This document shows, piece by piece, positions 1 to 7,948 of a DNA stretch of 64,000 nucleotides. A model generated the notes under the pieces. The model saw only the letters and a program-made list of their open reading frames with translations, was not told the DNA's origin and made no database searches. This DNA is from Beijerinckiaceae bacterium (GTDB lineage: Bacteria; Pseudomonadota; Alphaproteobacteria; Rhizobiales; Beijerinckiaceae): NCBI GenBank assembly GCA_947454485.1, contig CANGJJ010000002.1:372001-436000 (forward strand), given 5' to 3'. The position numbers and the translations under genes are program-made. Position 1 is the first letter of the stretch, and each line of letters opens with the position of its first letter.

Positions 1-882
1 GATCGCCTGCGGATAATCGCTGGCGAACACACATTGGGAGAGGGCGACTTCGGACAGGCCATGGCGCACCCATTCCGCGCCCCAGGTCGCGGAGGGGTCC
101 GGCCCCGCCCAACCGGCGCAATCGTAATAGAGGCGCTCGTGAATATAGTGATCGATGCTTTTTTCGGGCATGCGATTGTGCCGGGGAATGTCGATCGTGC
201 CCCAGACGCCGCGTTGCTGGAAGCCACGAATGCGCGCCAGATAGCGACCAATACCGCCCGAAAAATGCGAGAACTGCACTTTGAGATGCGGCACTTTGTC
301 GAGCACGCCCGAATTGATGAGCCGCATGGTCGCGGTCATCAGCGAAAATTCCCACCCCAGAATGCGACCCAGATCATCCGCATACATCTGCGGCCAGTCG
401 ATGACATTGGGCAGGGGGTGAATGAACACATAGAGGCCAAGATCGGCCACCGTCTTCCAGAAAGGCAGCAGTGCCTCGCTGTCGAGCGCTTGGCCCTGCA
501 GCTCTGAGGCAATCACAACACCGGGGAAGCCAAGCTCCACCGCGCAGCGCTTCAACTCGGCGATCATCTCATCGGGATTGAGCGCGGGCACATGCGCCAG
601 ACCGATGAAGCGACCGGGATGCTGCAATTCGATCTCGCGCAACCGATCATTGATAAGCTTGCATTTGCCAATGTCCGGTTGATCGAAACCCGGGCCGCTG
701 GAGAGCACACAGGCATCAATGCCGGTGCGGTCCATCATGCGCATGAAAGCGGGCACATCGGTCAGCAGCGGATTGAGAAGGTAATTGGGATTGCCATTCT
801 CATCGAGCTGCACAGTCATGCGGGTGGGATCACCCTTCTGCAATTCTGGCGGCGTATAGTGCGTCTGAAAATCGACGATCAT
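1..882 (-). CDS. Amidohydrolase family protein, ACMSD-like (C terminus cut by window edge)
   Basis: Metal-dependent hydrolase of the amidohydrolase-2 family, which includes aminocarboxymuconate-semialdehyde decarboxylase and related decarboxylases. 294 codons are visible without a stop, so the end lies beyond base 1. I translated it by hand from the ATG at 882, which has a good GGAGGA ribosome site upstream. Visible family features are an N-terminal DFQTHYTPP segment, a central FIHPLPN histidine, a SHFSGG histidine and a FASDYP aspartate near the cut end. The usual first metal-binding HxH is QxH here, which weakens any prediction of metal content. The substrate is unknown. It lies downstream of the SDR/queG genes on the same strand, about 40 bases apart, and may be co-transcribed with them. 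Family assignment is fairly sure; the reaction is not. Confidence 0.8.
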   Translation of the reverse strand, partial: MIVDFQTHYTPPELQKGDPTRMTVQLDENGNPNYLLNPLLTDVPAFMRMMDRTGIDACVLSSGPGFDQPDIGKCKLINDRLREIELQHPGRFIGLAHVPALNPDEMIAELKRCAVELGFPGVVIASELQGQALDSEALLPFWKTVADLGLYVFIHPLPNVIDWPQMYADDLGRILGWEFSLMTATMRLINSGVLDKVPHLKVQFSHFSGGIGRYLARIRGFQQRGVWGTIDIPRHNRMPEKSIDHYIHERLYYDCAGWAGPDPSATWGAEWVRHGLSEVALSQCVFASDYPQAI

Positions 883-925
883 TCTTGCTGTCCTCCCGAG
901 CGCGTCATGCGCGCTTGAAAACAGA

Positions 926-1795
926 CTAGCGTCCTTCGCCCGCCGAATAAAGAGCACGCAATGCTTCGCGATAAGTGGGATAAGCGAGCCTCACACCCAG
1001 CCGTTCTTTGATGGCGCGGTTGGAGACGCGTTTGCATTCGGCATAAAAGCTGCGCGCCATGGGCGACAAATCAGCCGTGTTAAAATCAAGTTCGGGCGGT
1101 GGTGCAATGCCCATCAAATCGGCGGCGAAGGCAATCACATCTTGCGGGGGCGCTGGTTCATCATCGCTCACATTCCAGATGCCGCCTCGCGTTTTGCTTT
1201 GGAAACAGGCATCGATCGTGGCGGCGATATCCTCCACATGAATGCGGTTGAAGACTTGGCCGGGCTTGATTATGCGCCGCGCTGTGCCTGCTTTCAAATT
1301 GGCGAGCGCATTTTGCCCCGGACCATAGATGCCCGCCAAACGCAACACATGGACCGGCACATTCATGTCGCGCCCAAGAGCCAGCCATTCTTGTTCTGCG
1401 GCCAAGCGCCAGCGGCTTCGATCATTTGAGGGCTTGCACAAAGTGCCCTCATCAATCCAGTCGCCATGATGGTCGCCATAAACGCCCACAGTGGAGAGAT
1501 AGACAATCGCCTCAAGCGCTGGAGCCGCAGCAATCTGCTCGGCAATTTTTTCGAGCACAGGATCGCCGGAGGAATGCGGCGGCGTTGAGATGAGGAGATG
1601 AGTTGCTTTTTGCAGGGCAGGAAAAATTTGCTCGTCGACATCATCACCAAAAGCAACAGTGCTGCAGTCCGGCGATGACAAAGAGCGCGCGCGTTGCCGA
1701 ACGCGGACCGTCGCCAGAATGGGCCTGTAGCTCTCACCAAATTTTTGCACGAAATGCTGCGCAGAATAGCCATAGCCAAAAATGACAAGACTCAT
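926..1795 (-). CDS. NAD(P)-binding SDR/epimerase-like protein (YeeZ-like)
   Basis: Extended-SDR Rossmann protein of about 289 residues, similar in layout to the E. coli YeeZ group. The N terminus has the dinucleotide-binding pattern IFGYGYSA. Further in are STVGVYG, with the tyrosine region of the SDR active site, and RLAGIYGPG, typical of nucleotide-sugar epimerase-like folds. I chose the ATG at 1795 because it overlaps the queG stop as ATGA, which implies translational coupling; the six residues upstream of it look like read-through of queG. It probably acts in the cytoplasm as an oxidoreductase or epimerase, but neither substrate nor pathway can be told from sequence. Confidence 0.8.
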   Translation of the reverse strand: MSLVIFGYGYSAQHFVQKFGESYRPILATVRVRQRARSLSSPDCSTVAFGDDVDEQIFPALQKATHLLISTPPHSSGDPVLEKIAEQIAAAPALEAIVYLSTVGVYGDHHGDWIDEGTLCKPSNDRSRWRLAAEQEWLALGRDMNVPVHVLRLAGIYGPGQNALANLKAGTARRIIKPGQVFNRIHVEDIAATIDACFQSKTRGGIWNVSDDEPAPPQDVIAFAADLMGIAPPPELDFNTADLSPMARSFYAECKRVSNRAIKERLGVRLAYPTYREALRALYSAGEGR

Positions 1796-2916
1796 GGCAG
1801 TGCCCTTTCCCATTCTGTGAGCACATCAGGGTCAGCTTCGAGATGGCGGTGGTTTTGCGCGAGGGTCAAAAATTCTTCGCGTGGCATCAAGCGTTGCAAA
1901 GTCCAGACCGCCATGCCGCGCACCAGCGCAGCTTCATGGGCCAAAAATTCGCGTAGCCTTGGGATGAGTGAGACATCGCCGCTATTGCCAGCGGCAATGA
2001 GACAATTGCGCAGAAATCGCACATGGCCGATGCGCTTCACCGGACTGGCTGAGAAGAGCTGACGAAAACCTGCATCATCGAGCGCCAGAAGATCGCTGAG
2101 CTTGGGTTCTTTCAACTCAGTGCGCGCAATGAATTTGGCTTCGCGCGCCTCTTGCGCAAATTTATTCCATGGGCAGGCGGCCAGACAATCATCGCAACCA
2201 TAAATGCGATTGCCAATCGCGTTGCGAAACTCTTCCCCGATCTGCCCCTTATGTTCGATGGTCAGATAAGAAATGCAGCGCCGCGCATCGAGTTGATAGG
2301 GAGCGGGGAAAGCATGCGTCGGGCATGCCTCAAGACAGGCTGTGCAGGAACCGCAATGGTCGATATCAGCGTCATCCGATTCGAATGTGAGCGTTGTGAA
2401 AATGCTCGCCAGAAACATCCATGAGCCAAGCTCGCGCGAGACAAGATTGGTGTGTCGTCCCTGCCAGCCTAGACCCGCTGCTTGGGCGAGTGGCTTTTCC
2501 ATCACGGGAGCTGTGTCGACAAAGACTTTCACATCGCCATCGCCCGCCTGCGCAATGAGCCAGGAGGCGAGCATTTTGAGCTTGCCTTTGATGACATCGT
2601 GATAGTCGCGATGGCGTGCATAGACGGAAATATTGCCGCACTCTGGTTTGGCGAGGGTGGCGAGTGCGTCCTCTTGCGGCCCGTAATTCATACCCAGAAC
2701 GATGATGGAGCGCACCTCACTCCACAATTTACGCGGATCGCTGCGACGCTCTTGCGTCTCGCGCATCCATGTCATGTCGCCTTGCGCATCGCTGGCGAGC
2801 CAAGCGTCCAATCGCTGCGGCGCTTCAGGAATGGCATCGGGATGAGTGATACGGCAGACATCAAAGCCAAGCTCGCGGGCGCGAGCGATCAGGCCTTGTT
2901 TGAGGTCAGCGCTCAG
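1792..2916 (-). CDS. queG: Epoxyqueuosine reductase QueG
   Basis: Catalyses the last step of queuosine synthesis, reducing epoxyqueuosine to queuosine in the tRNA anticodon with a cobalamin cofactor and two [4Fe-4S] clusters. Two ferredoxin-type cysteine motifs are plain: CGSCTACLEACPTHA and CDDCLAACPW. A C-terminal HEAT-like stretch (RIGHVRFLRNC, then LIPRLREFL) is typical of the family. The frame has no ATG, GTG or TTG near the expected N terminus. A CTG at 2916 overlaps the upstream GST stop as CTGA and gives 374 residues, a normal QueG length. The upstream ATG at 3069 would bury 150 bases inside the GST gene and add unconserved sequence. The start is therefore inferred; the function is secure. 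Confidence 0.92.
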   Translation of the reverse strand: MSADLKQGLIARARELGFDVCRITHPDAIPEAPQRLDAWLASDAQGDMTWMRETQERRSDPRKLWSEVRSIIVLGMNYGPQEDALATLAKPECGNISVYARHRDYHDVIKGKLKMLASWLIAQAGDGDVKVFVDTAPVMEKPLAQAAGLGWQGRHTNLVSRELGSWMFLASIFTTLTFESDDADIDHCGSCTACLEACPTHAFPAPYQLDARRCISYLTIEHKGQIGEEFRNAIGNRIYGCDDCLAACPWNKFAQEAREAKFIARTELKEPKLSDLLALDDAGFRQLFSASPVKRIGHVRFLRNCLIAAGNSGDVSLIPRLREFLAHEAALVRGMAVWTLQRLMPREEFLTLAQNHRHLEADPDVLTEWERALP

Positions 2917-3596
2917 AAGTCGAGATCCGCATAGACCGCGTCCGGCGTCAGGCCCGGCATACGGTCTGCCAGAATCGTGCGGAAGGAGGGGCGTGACTTC
3001 ACCCGCGCATACCAAAGCTTTGCCGCTTCGTCCTCGCCCCATGGCACATCGCCCAGAAAGTCGACGCATGACAGATGCGCTGCTGCAGCCAGATCGGCAT
3101 AAGTCAGTCTGTCACCCGCCAGCCAGTTCCGCTGCCCAACCAGCCAGCCGATATAACGCAGATGGTAGCGAATATTCTGTCGCGCTGCACGCACCAGTTC
3201 CATATTCGGCGCACCTGCACCGGGCATATAGCGCTTGTAGATTTTCTCGGTGACAAGCCAGTCTGAGACTTCCGTGAAAAACTTGCCGTGAAACCACTCC
3301 ATCAAGCGGCGCACTTCAACACGGCCCAGCGGATCTTCCGGCATCAAGCGGCGATCACCCAAAGCCAGACCGCGCGTCTCGTCGAGATATTCTGCAATCG
3401 TCGCGGCCCCCGGCACAGCGGGCGCTTGTTCTTCGACAAGCAGCGGTGTCGTGCCTGCAGGATTGAGGGCTAGAAAATCACGGCGACGCTCAAAGGCGCG
3501 CTCTTCGATGAGTTGCGGCTCCATCCCGAATTCGGCCAGAACAATGCGCACGAAGCGCGAATGCGGGCAGAGAGGATGATGATAAAGCGTCGCCAT
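2913..3596 (-). CDS. Glutathione S-transferase family protein
   Basis: A 227-residue protein with the two-domain GST layout. The N-terminal thioredoxin-like part begins LYHHPLCPHSRFVRIVLAE and contains the conserved cis-proline region GTTPLLVEE followed by ATIAEYLDE. The C-terminal helical part includes WLAGDRLTYADLAAAAHLS, the usual GST N-capping region. I started it at the ATG at 3596 because the fold begins immediately there; the 29 residues upstream in frame have no family character. It probably conjugates glutathione to electrophiles, but the specific class is unresolved. It sits between nth and queG on the same strand, and the queG start overlaps its stop. Confidence 0.88.
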   Translation of the reverse strand: MATLYHHPLCPHSRFVRIVLAEFGMEPQLIEERAFERRRDFLALNPAGTTPLLVEEQAPAVPGAATIAEYLDETRGLALGDRRLMPEDPLGRVEVRRLMEWFHGKFFTEVSDWLVTEKIYKRYMPGAGAPNMELVRAARQNIRYHLRYIGWLVGQRNWLAGDRLTYADLAAAAHLSCVDFLGDVPWGEDEAAKLWYARVKSRPSFRTILADRMPGLTPDAVYADLDF

Positions 3597-3703
3597 GGGG
3601 CTGTCGCTGATCCATAAGAGAGCGTCGGGGGAAGTCGCGTTTCCTATAGGCGAGGTGAGCCGGTGCGACAACCCGTTGACCATGTCTCATGGTAAAGGTT
3701 TGG

Positions 3704-4471
3704 TTAAATCACCTTCTCCGGTGAGGTACACAGATCTGCAATGAGGCAGCGCTCACAGTCTGGACGGCGTGCTTTGCAGATATAGCGTCCATGCAAGATC
3801 AGCCAGTGATGCGCATGGCGTTTGAACTCAGCGGGAATGATTTTCTCCAAGCCAAGCTCGATCGCCAAAGGTGTTTTGCCGATGGCGAGCGGAATACGGT
3901 TGGATACACGGAAGAGATGCGTATCGACCGCAATGGTCTCCTGACCAAAAGCCATATTGAGAACGACATTCGCAGTCTTGCGACCAACGCCCGGCAGCGT
4001 CTCCAGCTCTTCGCGGCTTTGCGGCACTTGGCCTTGATAGTCGCGCAAGAGCTGCTCTGACAAAGCGATGACATTCTTTGCCTTGGTGCGAAACAGGCCA
4101 ATGGTCTTGATATAGTCGCGCACCTTGTCTTCACCCAAGGCCAACATTTTCTTCGGTGTGTCGGCGACTTTGAAAAGCGCGCGCGTGGCTTTGTTGACGC
4201 CCACATCGGTGGCCTGCGCGGAGAGCACCACCGCCACCAGCAGCGTATAGGCATTCACATGTTCGAGCTCGCCCTTGGGCTCGGGATTGGCGGCTGCAAA
4301 GCGCGCGAAAATTTCGTGAACGGCCGCCGCATCGACGACTTTGCGGCGCAGTCTTTTGCGAGGCGCGGCAGTTGTGCCCACAGCCTTGCTTGCGACCTTG
4401 CCCGACGGCTTTGCCGAGGGGCGTTTGGTCGCAGGTGATTTTCGTTGAGTTGTGCTCTTCAAAGCTGCCAT
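3704..4471 (-). CDS. nth: Endonuclease III (DNA glycosylase/AP lyase)
   Basis: Base-excision repair enzyme that removes oxidised pyrimidines and nicks the abasic site. The helix-hairpin-helix with catalytic lysine is visible as LPGVGRKTANVVLN, followed by the catalytic aspartate in VDTHLFRVSNRI. The C terminus carries the [4Fe-4S] loop with the exact endonuclease III spacing C-x6-C-x2-C-x5-C (CKARRPDCERCLIADLC). At 255 residues it is longer than the E. coli enzyme because of a lysine/serine/proline-rich N-terminal extension of about 40 residues, which may be an unstructured DNA-binding tail. It is divergent from the DUF2244 gene, with only a short shared upstream region. Confidence 0.96.
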   Translation of the reverse strand: MAALKSTTQRKSPATKRPSAKPSGKVASKAVGTTAAPRKRLRRKVVDAAAVHEIFARFAAANPEPKGELEHVNAYTLLVAVVLSAQATDVGVNKATRALFKVADTPKKMLALGEDKVRDYIKTIGLFRTKAKNVIALSEQLLRDYQGQVPQSREELETLPGVGRKTANVVLNMAFGQETIAVDTHLFRVSNRIPLAIGKTPLAIELGLEKIIPAEFKRHAHHWLILHGRYICKARRPDCERCLIADLCTSPEKVI

Positions 4472-4521
4472 GAGTGCTTTATAACCTGTCCAACAAGCGC
4501 GACCAACAGGCGGACACCCGC

Positions 4522-5019
4522 ATGGCTGATCCTTGTGACGAACTGATTTTTCGCCAGCGCATTACCCCCCATCGGTCCCTCGACCAAAGGGGTTTTCGCC
4601 TGTTGCTGATGATCTTCGCCGGCTGTTGTTTTGCCACCGGCATACCCTTTCTCATTCTGGGCGCCTGGCCGGTTGCCGGATTCATGGGCCTTGATGTGGT
4701 CCTCTTCTGGTGGGCCTTCCGTGCCAATTTTCGAGCCGCGCGGGCCTATGAAGATGTCGTCCTGACCCCGCTTGATCTCAATGTCGCCCGCGTCTCGCCA
4801 AAGGGCGCGCGGCAGGAGTGGCATTTCAGCCCGAGTTTCGTGAGGCTCGAGCGGCAGGAGATGGAAGATTTCGGCGTGACCCGTGTTGATCTTGTCTCGC
4901 GCGGCCAGAGGCTCGAACTTGGCAGCCAATTGGGGCCGCAGGCCAAGGCCGATTTTGCGCGCGACCTCAGCGGCGCTTTGGCGGTAGCTCGTCGCGGGCC
5001 ACGCTTCGACCCATCGTGA
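4522..5019 (+). CDS. DUF2244 family membrane protein
   Basis: Small inner-membrane protein of 165 residues assigned to DUF2244, a family common in alphaproteobacteria with no established function. Two adjacent hydrophobic stretches in the first third (LLLMIFAGCCFATGIPFLIL and the segment ending VVLFWWAF) form a hairpin. A soluble C-terminal domain follows that includes the family-typical block around WHFSPSFVRLER. The ATG at 4522 is preferred because family members start just before a DELIFRQRITPHRSL-like segment; an in-frame ATG at 4474 would add 16 residues. It is divergent from nth and lies upstream of the MGMT fusion gene on the same strand. Confidence 0.8.
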   Translation: MADPCDELIFRQRITPHRSLDQRGFRLLLMIFAGCCFATGIPFLILGAWPVAGFMGLDVVLFWWAFRANFRAARAYEDVVLTPLDLNVARVSPKGARQEWHFSPSFVRLERQEMEDFGVTRVDLVSRGQRLELGSQLGPQAKADFARDLSGALAVARRGPRFDPS

Positions 5020-5062
5020 TTTTCGGGTGGCTTGAAACGGCTAAGGAGCGCAAAATTGCCCC

Positions 5063-5962
5063 ATGTTCGAATTGCGCGATCAAGACCCTTCAGATGCGCC
5101 CGCCCAGCAGCCGGGTGATTACGCCTATGTGGAACGGGCCATCCAATTTCTGACGCTCCATGTGACAGCCCAGCCCTCCCTTGCTGAGATCGCTGAGGCA
5201 GTGGGCCTGTCTGAATCCCATTTAGGCGCGGTGTTCCAACGCTGGGCGGGGCTGTCGCCCAAAGCTTTGTTGCAGGCACTGACGCTGGGCTATGCGCGCT
5301 CCTTGTTGCGCGACAAAGCCTCCGTGCTCGAAGCCTCGCTCGAGGTCGGCCTGTCAGGACCGGGGCGTTTGCATGATCTCTTCGTGACCCATGAGGCCAT
5401 GTCGCCCGGCGAATATAAAGCGCGCGGCGAGGGCCTCGTCCTCACCTATGGCTATCACCCAACGCCTTTTGGCGAGGCGCTGATTGTCACAACGCCGCGC
5501 GGCCTTGCGGGTCTTGGCTGGGTTGAGACCGATGAGGATCATGCCCGCGCACAAGCCCACGCCTTAAATGATCTGCAACGCCGCTGGCCGCGCGCGCGCT
5601 TTGTCGAAAATGCCGCCACCACACAGGCCTATGCGAGCCGCGTCTTCGACCCCAAGCGCTGGAAGGCCGGTGAGCCACTGCGGGTCGTGCTGGTGGGTAG
5701 CGATTTTGAAGTTGGTGTCTGGCAGGCCCTGCTGCGCATCCCCTTTGGCGCAGCCACGACTTATGCCGATCTGGCTCGGGCCATCGACAAACCGCGCGCT
5801 GCGCGCGCGGTGGGGGCAGCGGTTGGGCGCAACCCCGTTTCTTTCGTCGTGCCCTGCCACAGGGTACTGGGCTCAGGCGGCAAACTCACGGGCTATCACT
5901 GGGGATTGACCCGCAAACAGGCGATTTTGGGCTGGGAGGCAGCTCATAATTACAAAACATAA
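5063..5962 (+). CDS. AraC-type HTH / methylated-DNA-protein cysteine methyltransferase fusion
   Basis: Repairs O6-alkylguanine by transferring the alkyl group to its own cysteine. Residues about 20-115 form an AraC-type helix-turn-helix domain (LTLHVTAQPSLAEIAEAVGLSESHL, shown in two parts: LTLHVTAQPS then LAEIAEAVGLSESHL). The C-terminal half is the MGMT domain, with the acceptor cysteine in VPCHRVLGSGG and the DNA-binding helix region ARAVGAAVGRNP before it. Compared with E. coli Ada it lacks the N-terminal zinc/phosphotriester domain with its extra cysteines. It may therefore act as a repair enzyme with a DNA-binding module, or as a regulator responding only to O6-alkyl damage. Its stop codon lies immediately before the leader of the ABC importer operon. 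Confidence 0.9.
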   Translation: MFELRDQDPSDAPAQQPGDYAYVERAIQFLTLHVTAQPSLAEIAEAVGLSESHLGAVFQRWAGLSPKALLQALTLGYARSLLRDKASVLEASLEVGLSGPGRLHDLFVTHEAMSPGEYKARGEGLVLTYGYHPTPFGEALIVTTPRGLAGLGWVETDEDHARAQAHALNDLQRRWPRARFVENAATTQAYASRVFDPKRWKAGEPLRVVLVGSDFEVGVWQALLRIPFGAATTYADLARAIDKPRAARAVGAAVGRNPVSFVVPCHRVLGSGGKLTGYHWGLTRKQAILGWEAAHNYKT

Positions 5963-5975
5963 ATGTGATACATTT
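5961..5975. repeat. Perfect inverted repeat AAATGT-GAT-ACATTT
   Basis: A 15-base palindrome with six-base arms and a three-base spacer begins within the stop codon of the MGMT fusion gene. It sits 18 bases upstream of the likely -35 element of the ABC importer promoter. The position suits an operator, but no regulator can be assigned. Confidence 0.4.
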
Positions 5976-5992
5976 GTTTAACCAGATTCCTC

Positions 5993-6021
5993 TTGTAACT
6001 TATTCGGAGCTTGGCTAGGCT
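5993..6021 (+). promoter_or_regulatory. Probable sigma-70 type promoter of the riboswitch-ABC importer operon
   Basis: TTGTAA at 5993-5998 and TAGGCT at 6016-6021 are separated by 17 bases, the ideal spacing. Transcription would then start near 6028, exactly at the first arm of the predicted SAM-II aptamer. The match of spacing and position is the support; the hexamers themselves are only moderate. Confidence 0.45.
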
Positions 6022-6026
6022 TTGTT

Positions 6027-6083
6027 GGCGCCGATTTGAGCTTGCAGCTTGCGGGCGCGAAACAAATGCAGCTAAAGCGCCGG
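6027..6083 (+). promoter_or_regulatory. Probable SAM-II riboswitch (SAM_alpha type)
   Basis: The leader RNA matches the conserved pattern of SAM-II riboswitches as I know it. A P1 arm GCGCC (6028-6032) is followed directly by GAUUUGA (6033-6039), then a GCUUGC-containing loop. The second P1 arm GGCGC lies at 6054-6058. The conserved 3' strand GAAACAAAUGCAGCUAAAG follows (6059-6077), ending in the hallmark GCUAAAG. SAM-II RNAs form an H-type pseudoknot that closes on S-adenosylmethionine and hides the ribosome site. Here the aptamer ends about 30 bases before an AGGAGG ribosome site, fitting translational control. I could not resolve the second pseudoknot helix by eye. A covariance search with Rfam RF00521 would decide. 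Confidence 0.8.
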
Positions 6084-6120
6084 ACCGCCCTGAGGCGTCA
6101 TCCGCGCACAGGAGGTTCTC

Positions 6121-7086
6121 ATGACGCTTTCCCGCCGTTTGCTCACCGCCTTGGCCGGCTCCTTCCTTTTGGCTAGCGCCCTTCCGGCCTCTGCCCAAAG
6201 CGAGATCCGTATCGACTGGGCGACCTATAATCCGCTCTCGCTGGTGCTGAAGGAGCGCAAGCTTCTGGAAAAGGAGTTTGAGGCAGACAAGATCTCTGTG
6301 CGCTGGGTCTTCTCGGCTGGCTCCAACAAAGCGCTCGAATTTCTCAATGCCGGTTCGCTCGACATTGGCTCGACCGCAGGTGCTGCGGCGCTGATCGCCA
6401 AGCTCAATGGCAATCCGGTGAAGGCGGTTGGCGTATTCTCCCAGCCTGAATGGACGGCTTTGGTCACACGGGGCGACACGACCATCAATTCACCCGCTGA
6501 TCTGAAGGGCAAAGCCATTGCTGTCACGCGCGGCACCGATCCGCATATCTTCCTTGTGCGTGCGCTCGATAGCGTCGGCCTCACCGAAAAAGATGTGAAG
6601 CTCGTTCTTCTGCAGCATGCCGATGGCAAGACCGCACTGGTGCGCAAGAATGTTGATGCTTGGGCGGGTCTTGATCCGATCATGGGCCAAGCTGAAGTGG
6701 AGGATGGCGCGCGCCTCTTTTACCGCAAGGCTGAGAACAACACGTGGGGCGTGCTGAATGTGCGCGAACAATATCTGCAGCAAAATCCGCAGATCGTGGC
6801 GCGCGTGCTGAAGGTCTATGAAGAGGCCCGCCAATGGGCGCTGAAAAATCCGGATGAGTTGAAGAAGCTGCTCGTCAGTGAAACCAAATTGCCCGAAGCT
6901 GTGATCGCCAAGCAGTTGGAGCGCACCAATCTGACGCATGCGTCAACTGCGATCGCGTCTACTGCCGACACAATCTTGGCAGCAGGCCTTGCGCTGCAAA
7001 AAGCCGGTGTCATCGAAGCCAATGTCGATGTGAAGGCGGGTGCCGCCAATCTCATTGATACGCGCTTTGCCGCTGCGCCCAAGTAA
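6121..7086 (+). CDS. ABC transporter substrate-binding protein, SsuA/NMT1-like
   Basis: Periplasmic binding protein of the family that serves aliphatic sulfonate, taurine and nitrate importers, 321 residues. Residues 1-26 are a Sec signal peptide ending ASALPASAQS. The mature part has the family pattern NAGSLDIGSTAGAAALIA, then ADLKGKAIAVTRGTDPH, and a C-terminal lobe with VREQYLQQNPQIVARVLKVYEEA. It heads an operon with a permease and an ATPase. The SAM-II type leader suggests that its ligand feeds sulfur or methionine metabolism, although no sulfonate monooxygenase (SsuD/SsuE) lies nearby. The family is clear; the ligand is inferred only from the regulation. Confidence 0.9.
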   Translation: MTLSRRLLTALAGSFLLASALPASAQSEIRIDWATYNPLSLVLKERKLLEKEFEADKISVRWVFSAGSNKALEFLNAGSLDIGSTAGAAALIAKLNGNPVKAVGVFSQPEWTALVTRGDTTINSPADLKGKAIAVTRGTDPHIFLVRALDSVGLTEKDVKLVLLQHADGKTALVRKNVDAWAGLDPIMGQAEVEDGARLFYRKAENNTWGVLNVREQYLQQNPQIVARVLKVYEEARQWALKNPDELKKLLVSETKLPEAVIAKQLERTNLTHASTAIASTADTILAAGLALQKAGVIEANVDVKAGAANLIDTRFAAAPK

Positions 7087-7126
7087 GATAGAAGCCGCAG
7101 CGATTTCCTCGTCGTCGGACGCTTTG

Positions 7127-7948
7127 ATGAGCGATACGCAGACCATCGCCGTTGCAACACAGGCCACGCCGCGCAAACAGCGCGGCGTGCCGTCATTTGT
7201 TTATGGGCTCATTCTACCCGTCACAGCGGCGGCACTCTATGAACTTGCCTTTCGCATGGGCATGGTAGAAGCGCGGCTTCTGCCTGCGCCTTCGCGCATT
7301 GCTGAGACTTTGTTGAAACTCGCGCGCTCAGGTGAGCTCAGTGTGCATATTGCTGCAACCTTGATGCGCATTGCTTTTGGCTTTGGTCTGGGCGCTGTCA
7401 CAGGTGTGTTGCTGGGCGTTCTCACCGGTTCTTCCATCACAGCACGTCGCTTGCTCGATCCTACCTTGCAAGCTCTACGCGCTATTCCTTCGCTGGCCTG
7501 GGTGCCATTGTTCATTCTGTGGCTCGGCATTTTCGAGCCGTCGAAAATAGCGCTCATCGCTGTTGGCTGTTTCTTCCCTGTCTATCTTGGTGTGATGGGT
7601 TCTATCGCCAATATTGATCGCAAGATTGTGGAAGTGGGCCGTGCCTTTCGCCTCTCTCGCACAGCTTTGGCGCGGCGCATTTTGCTGCCCGCGATTTTGC
7701 CTGACACGATTGTGGCGTTGCGCTCCGGTCTCGGTCTTGGTTTCATGTTTGTTGTGGCGGCCGAGATCATGGGTGCCTCTGAGGGGCTTGGCTATTTGCT
7801 GGTCGATGGTCAGCAACTGGGCAAGCCCGATCAGATTCTCGCCTCCATCCTGTGCTTCGCCGTGCTCGGTAAATTGAGCGATTGGATCATCGTCATTGCC
7901 ACTCGGCCCCTGCTAACTTGGCAGGACAGTTTTGCAAGGAGCGAGTGA
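7127..7948 (+). CDS. ABC transporter permease, SsuC-like
   Basis: Inner-membrane permease of 273 residues with about six membrane segments, matching the binding protein upstream. The EAA-type coupling loop that contacts the ATPase is visible as EVGRAFRLSRTALARRILLPAILP. The run RAIPSLAWVPLFILWLGIFE is characteristic of the SsuC/TauC/NrtB permease group. The ATG at 7127 follows the binding-protein stop by 40 bases. The stop overlaps the ATPase start as TGATG, so the two are probably translationally coupled. It should form a homodimeric channel together with the ATPase downstream. Confidence 0.92.
   Translation: MSDTQTIAVATQATPRKQRGVPSFVYGLILPVTAAALYELAFRMGMVEARLLPAPSRIAETLLKLARSGELSVHIAATLMRIAFGFGLGAVTGVLLGVLTGSSITARRLLDPTLQALRAIPSLAWVPLFILWLGIFEPSKIALIAVGCFFPVYLGVMGSIANIDRKIVEVGRAFRLSRTALARRILLPAILPDTIVALRSGLGLGFMFVVAAEIMGASEGLGYLLVDGQQLGKPDQILASILCFAVLGKLSDWIIVIATRPLLTWQDSFARSE

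Noticed and set aside
34-918. Plus-strand frames at the left end
   Set aside because: They oppose the amidohydrolase, whose minus-strand translation is continuous for 294 codons and shows family motifs.
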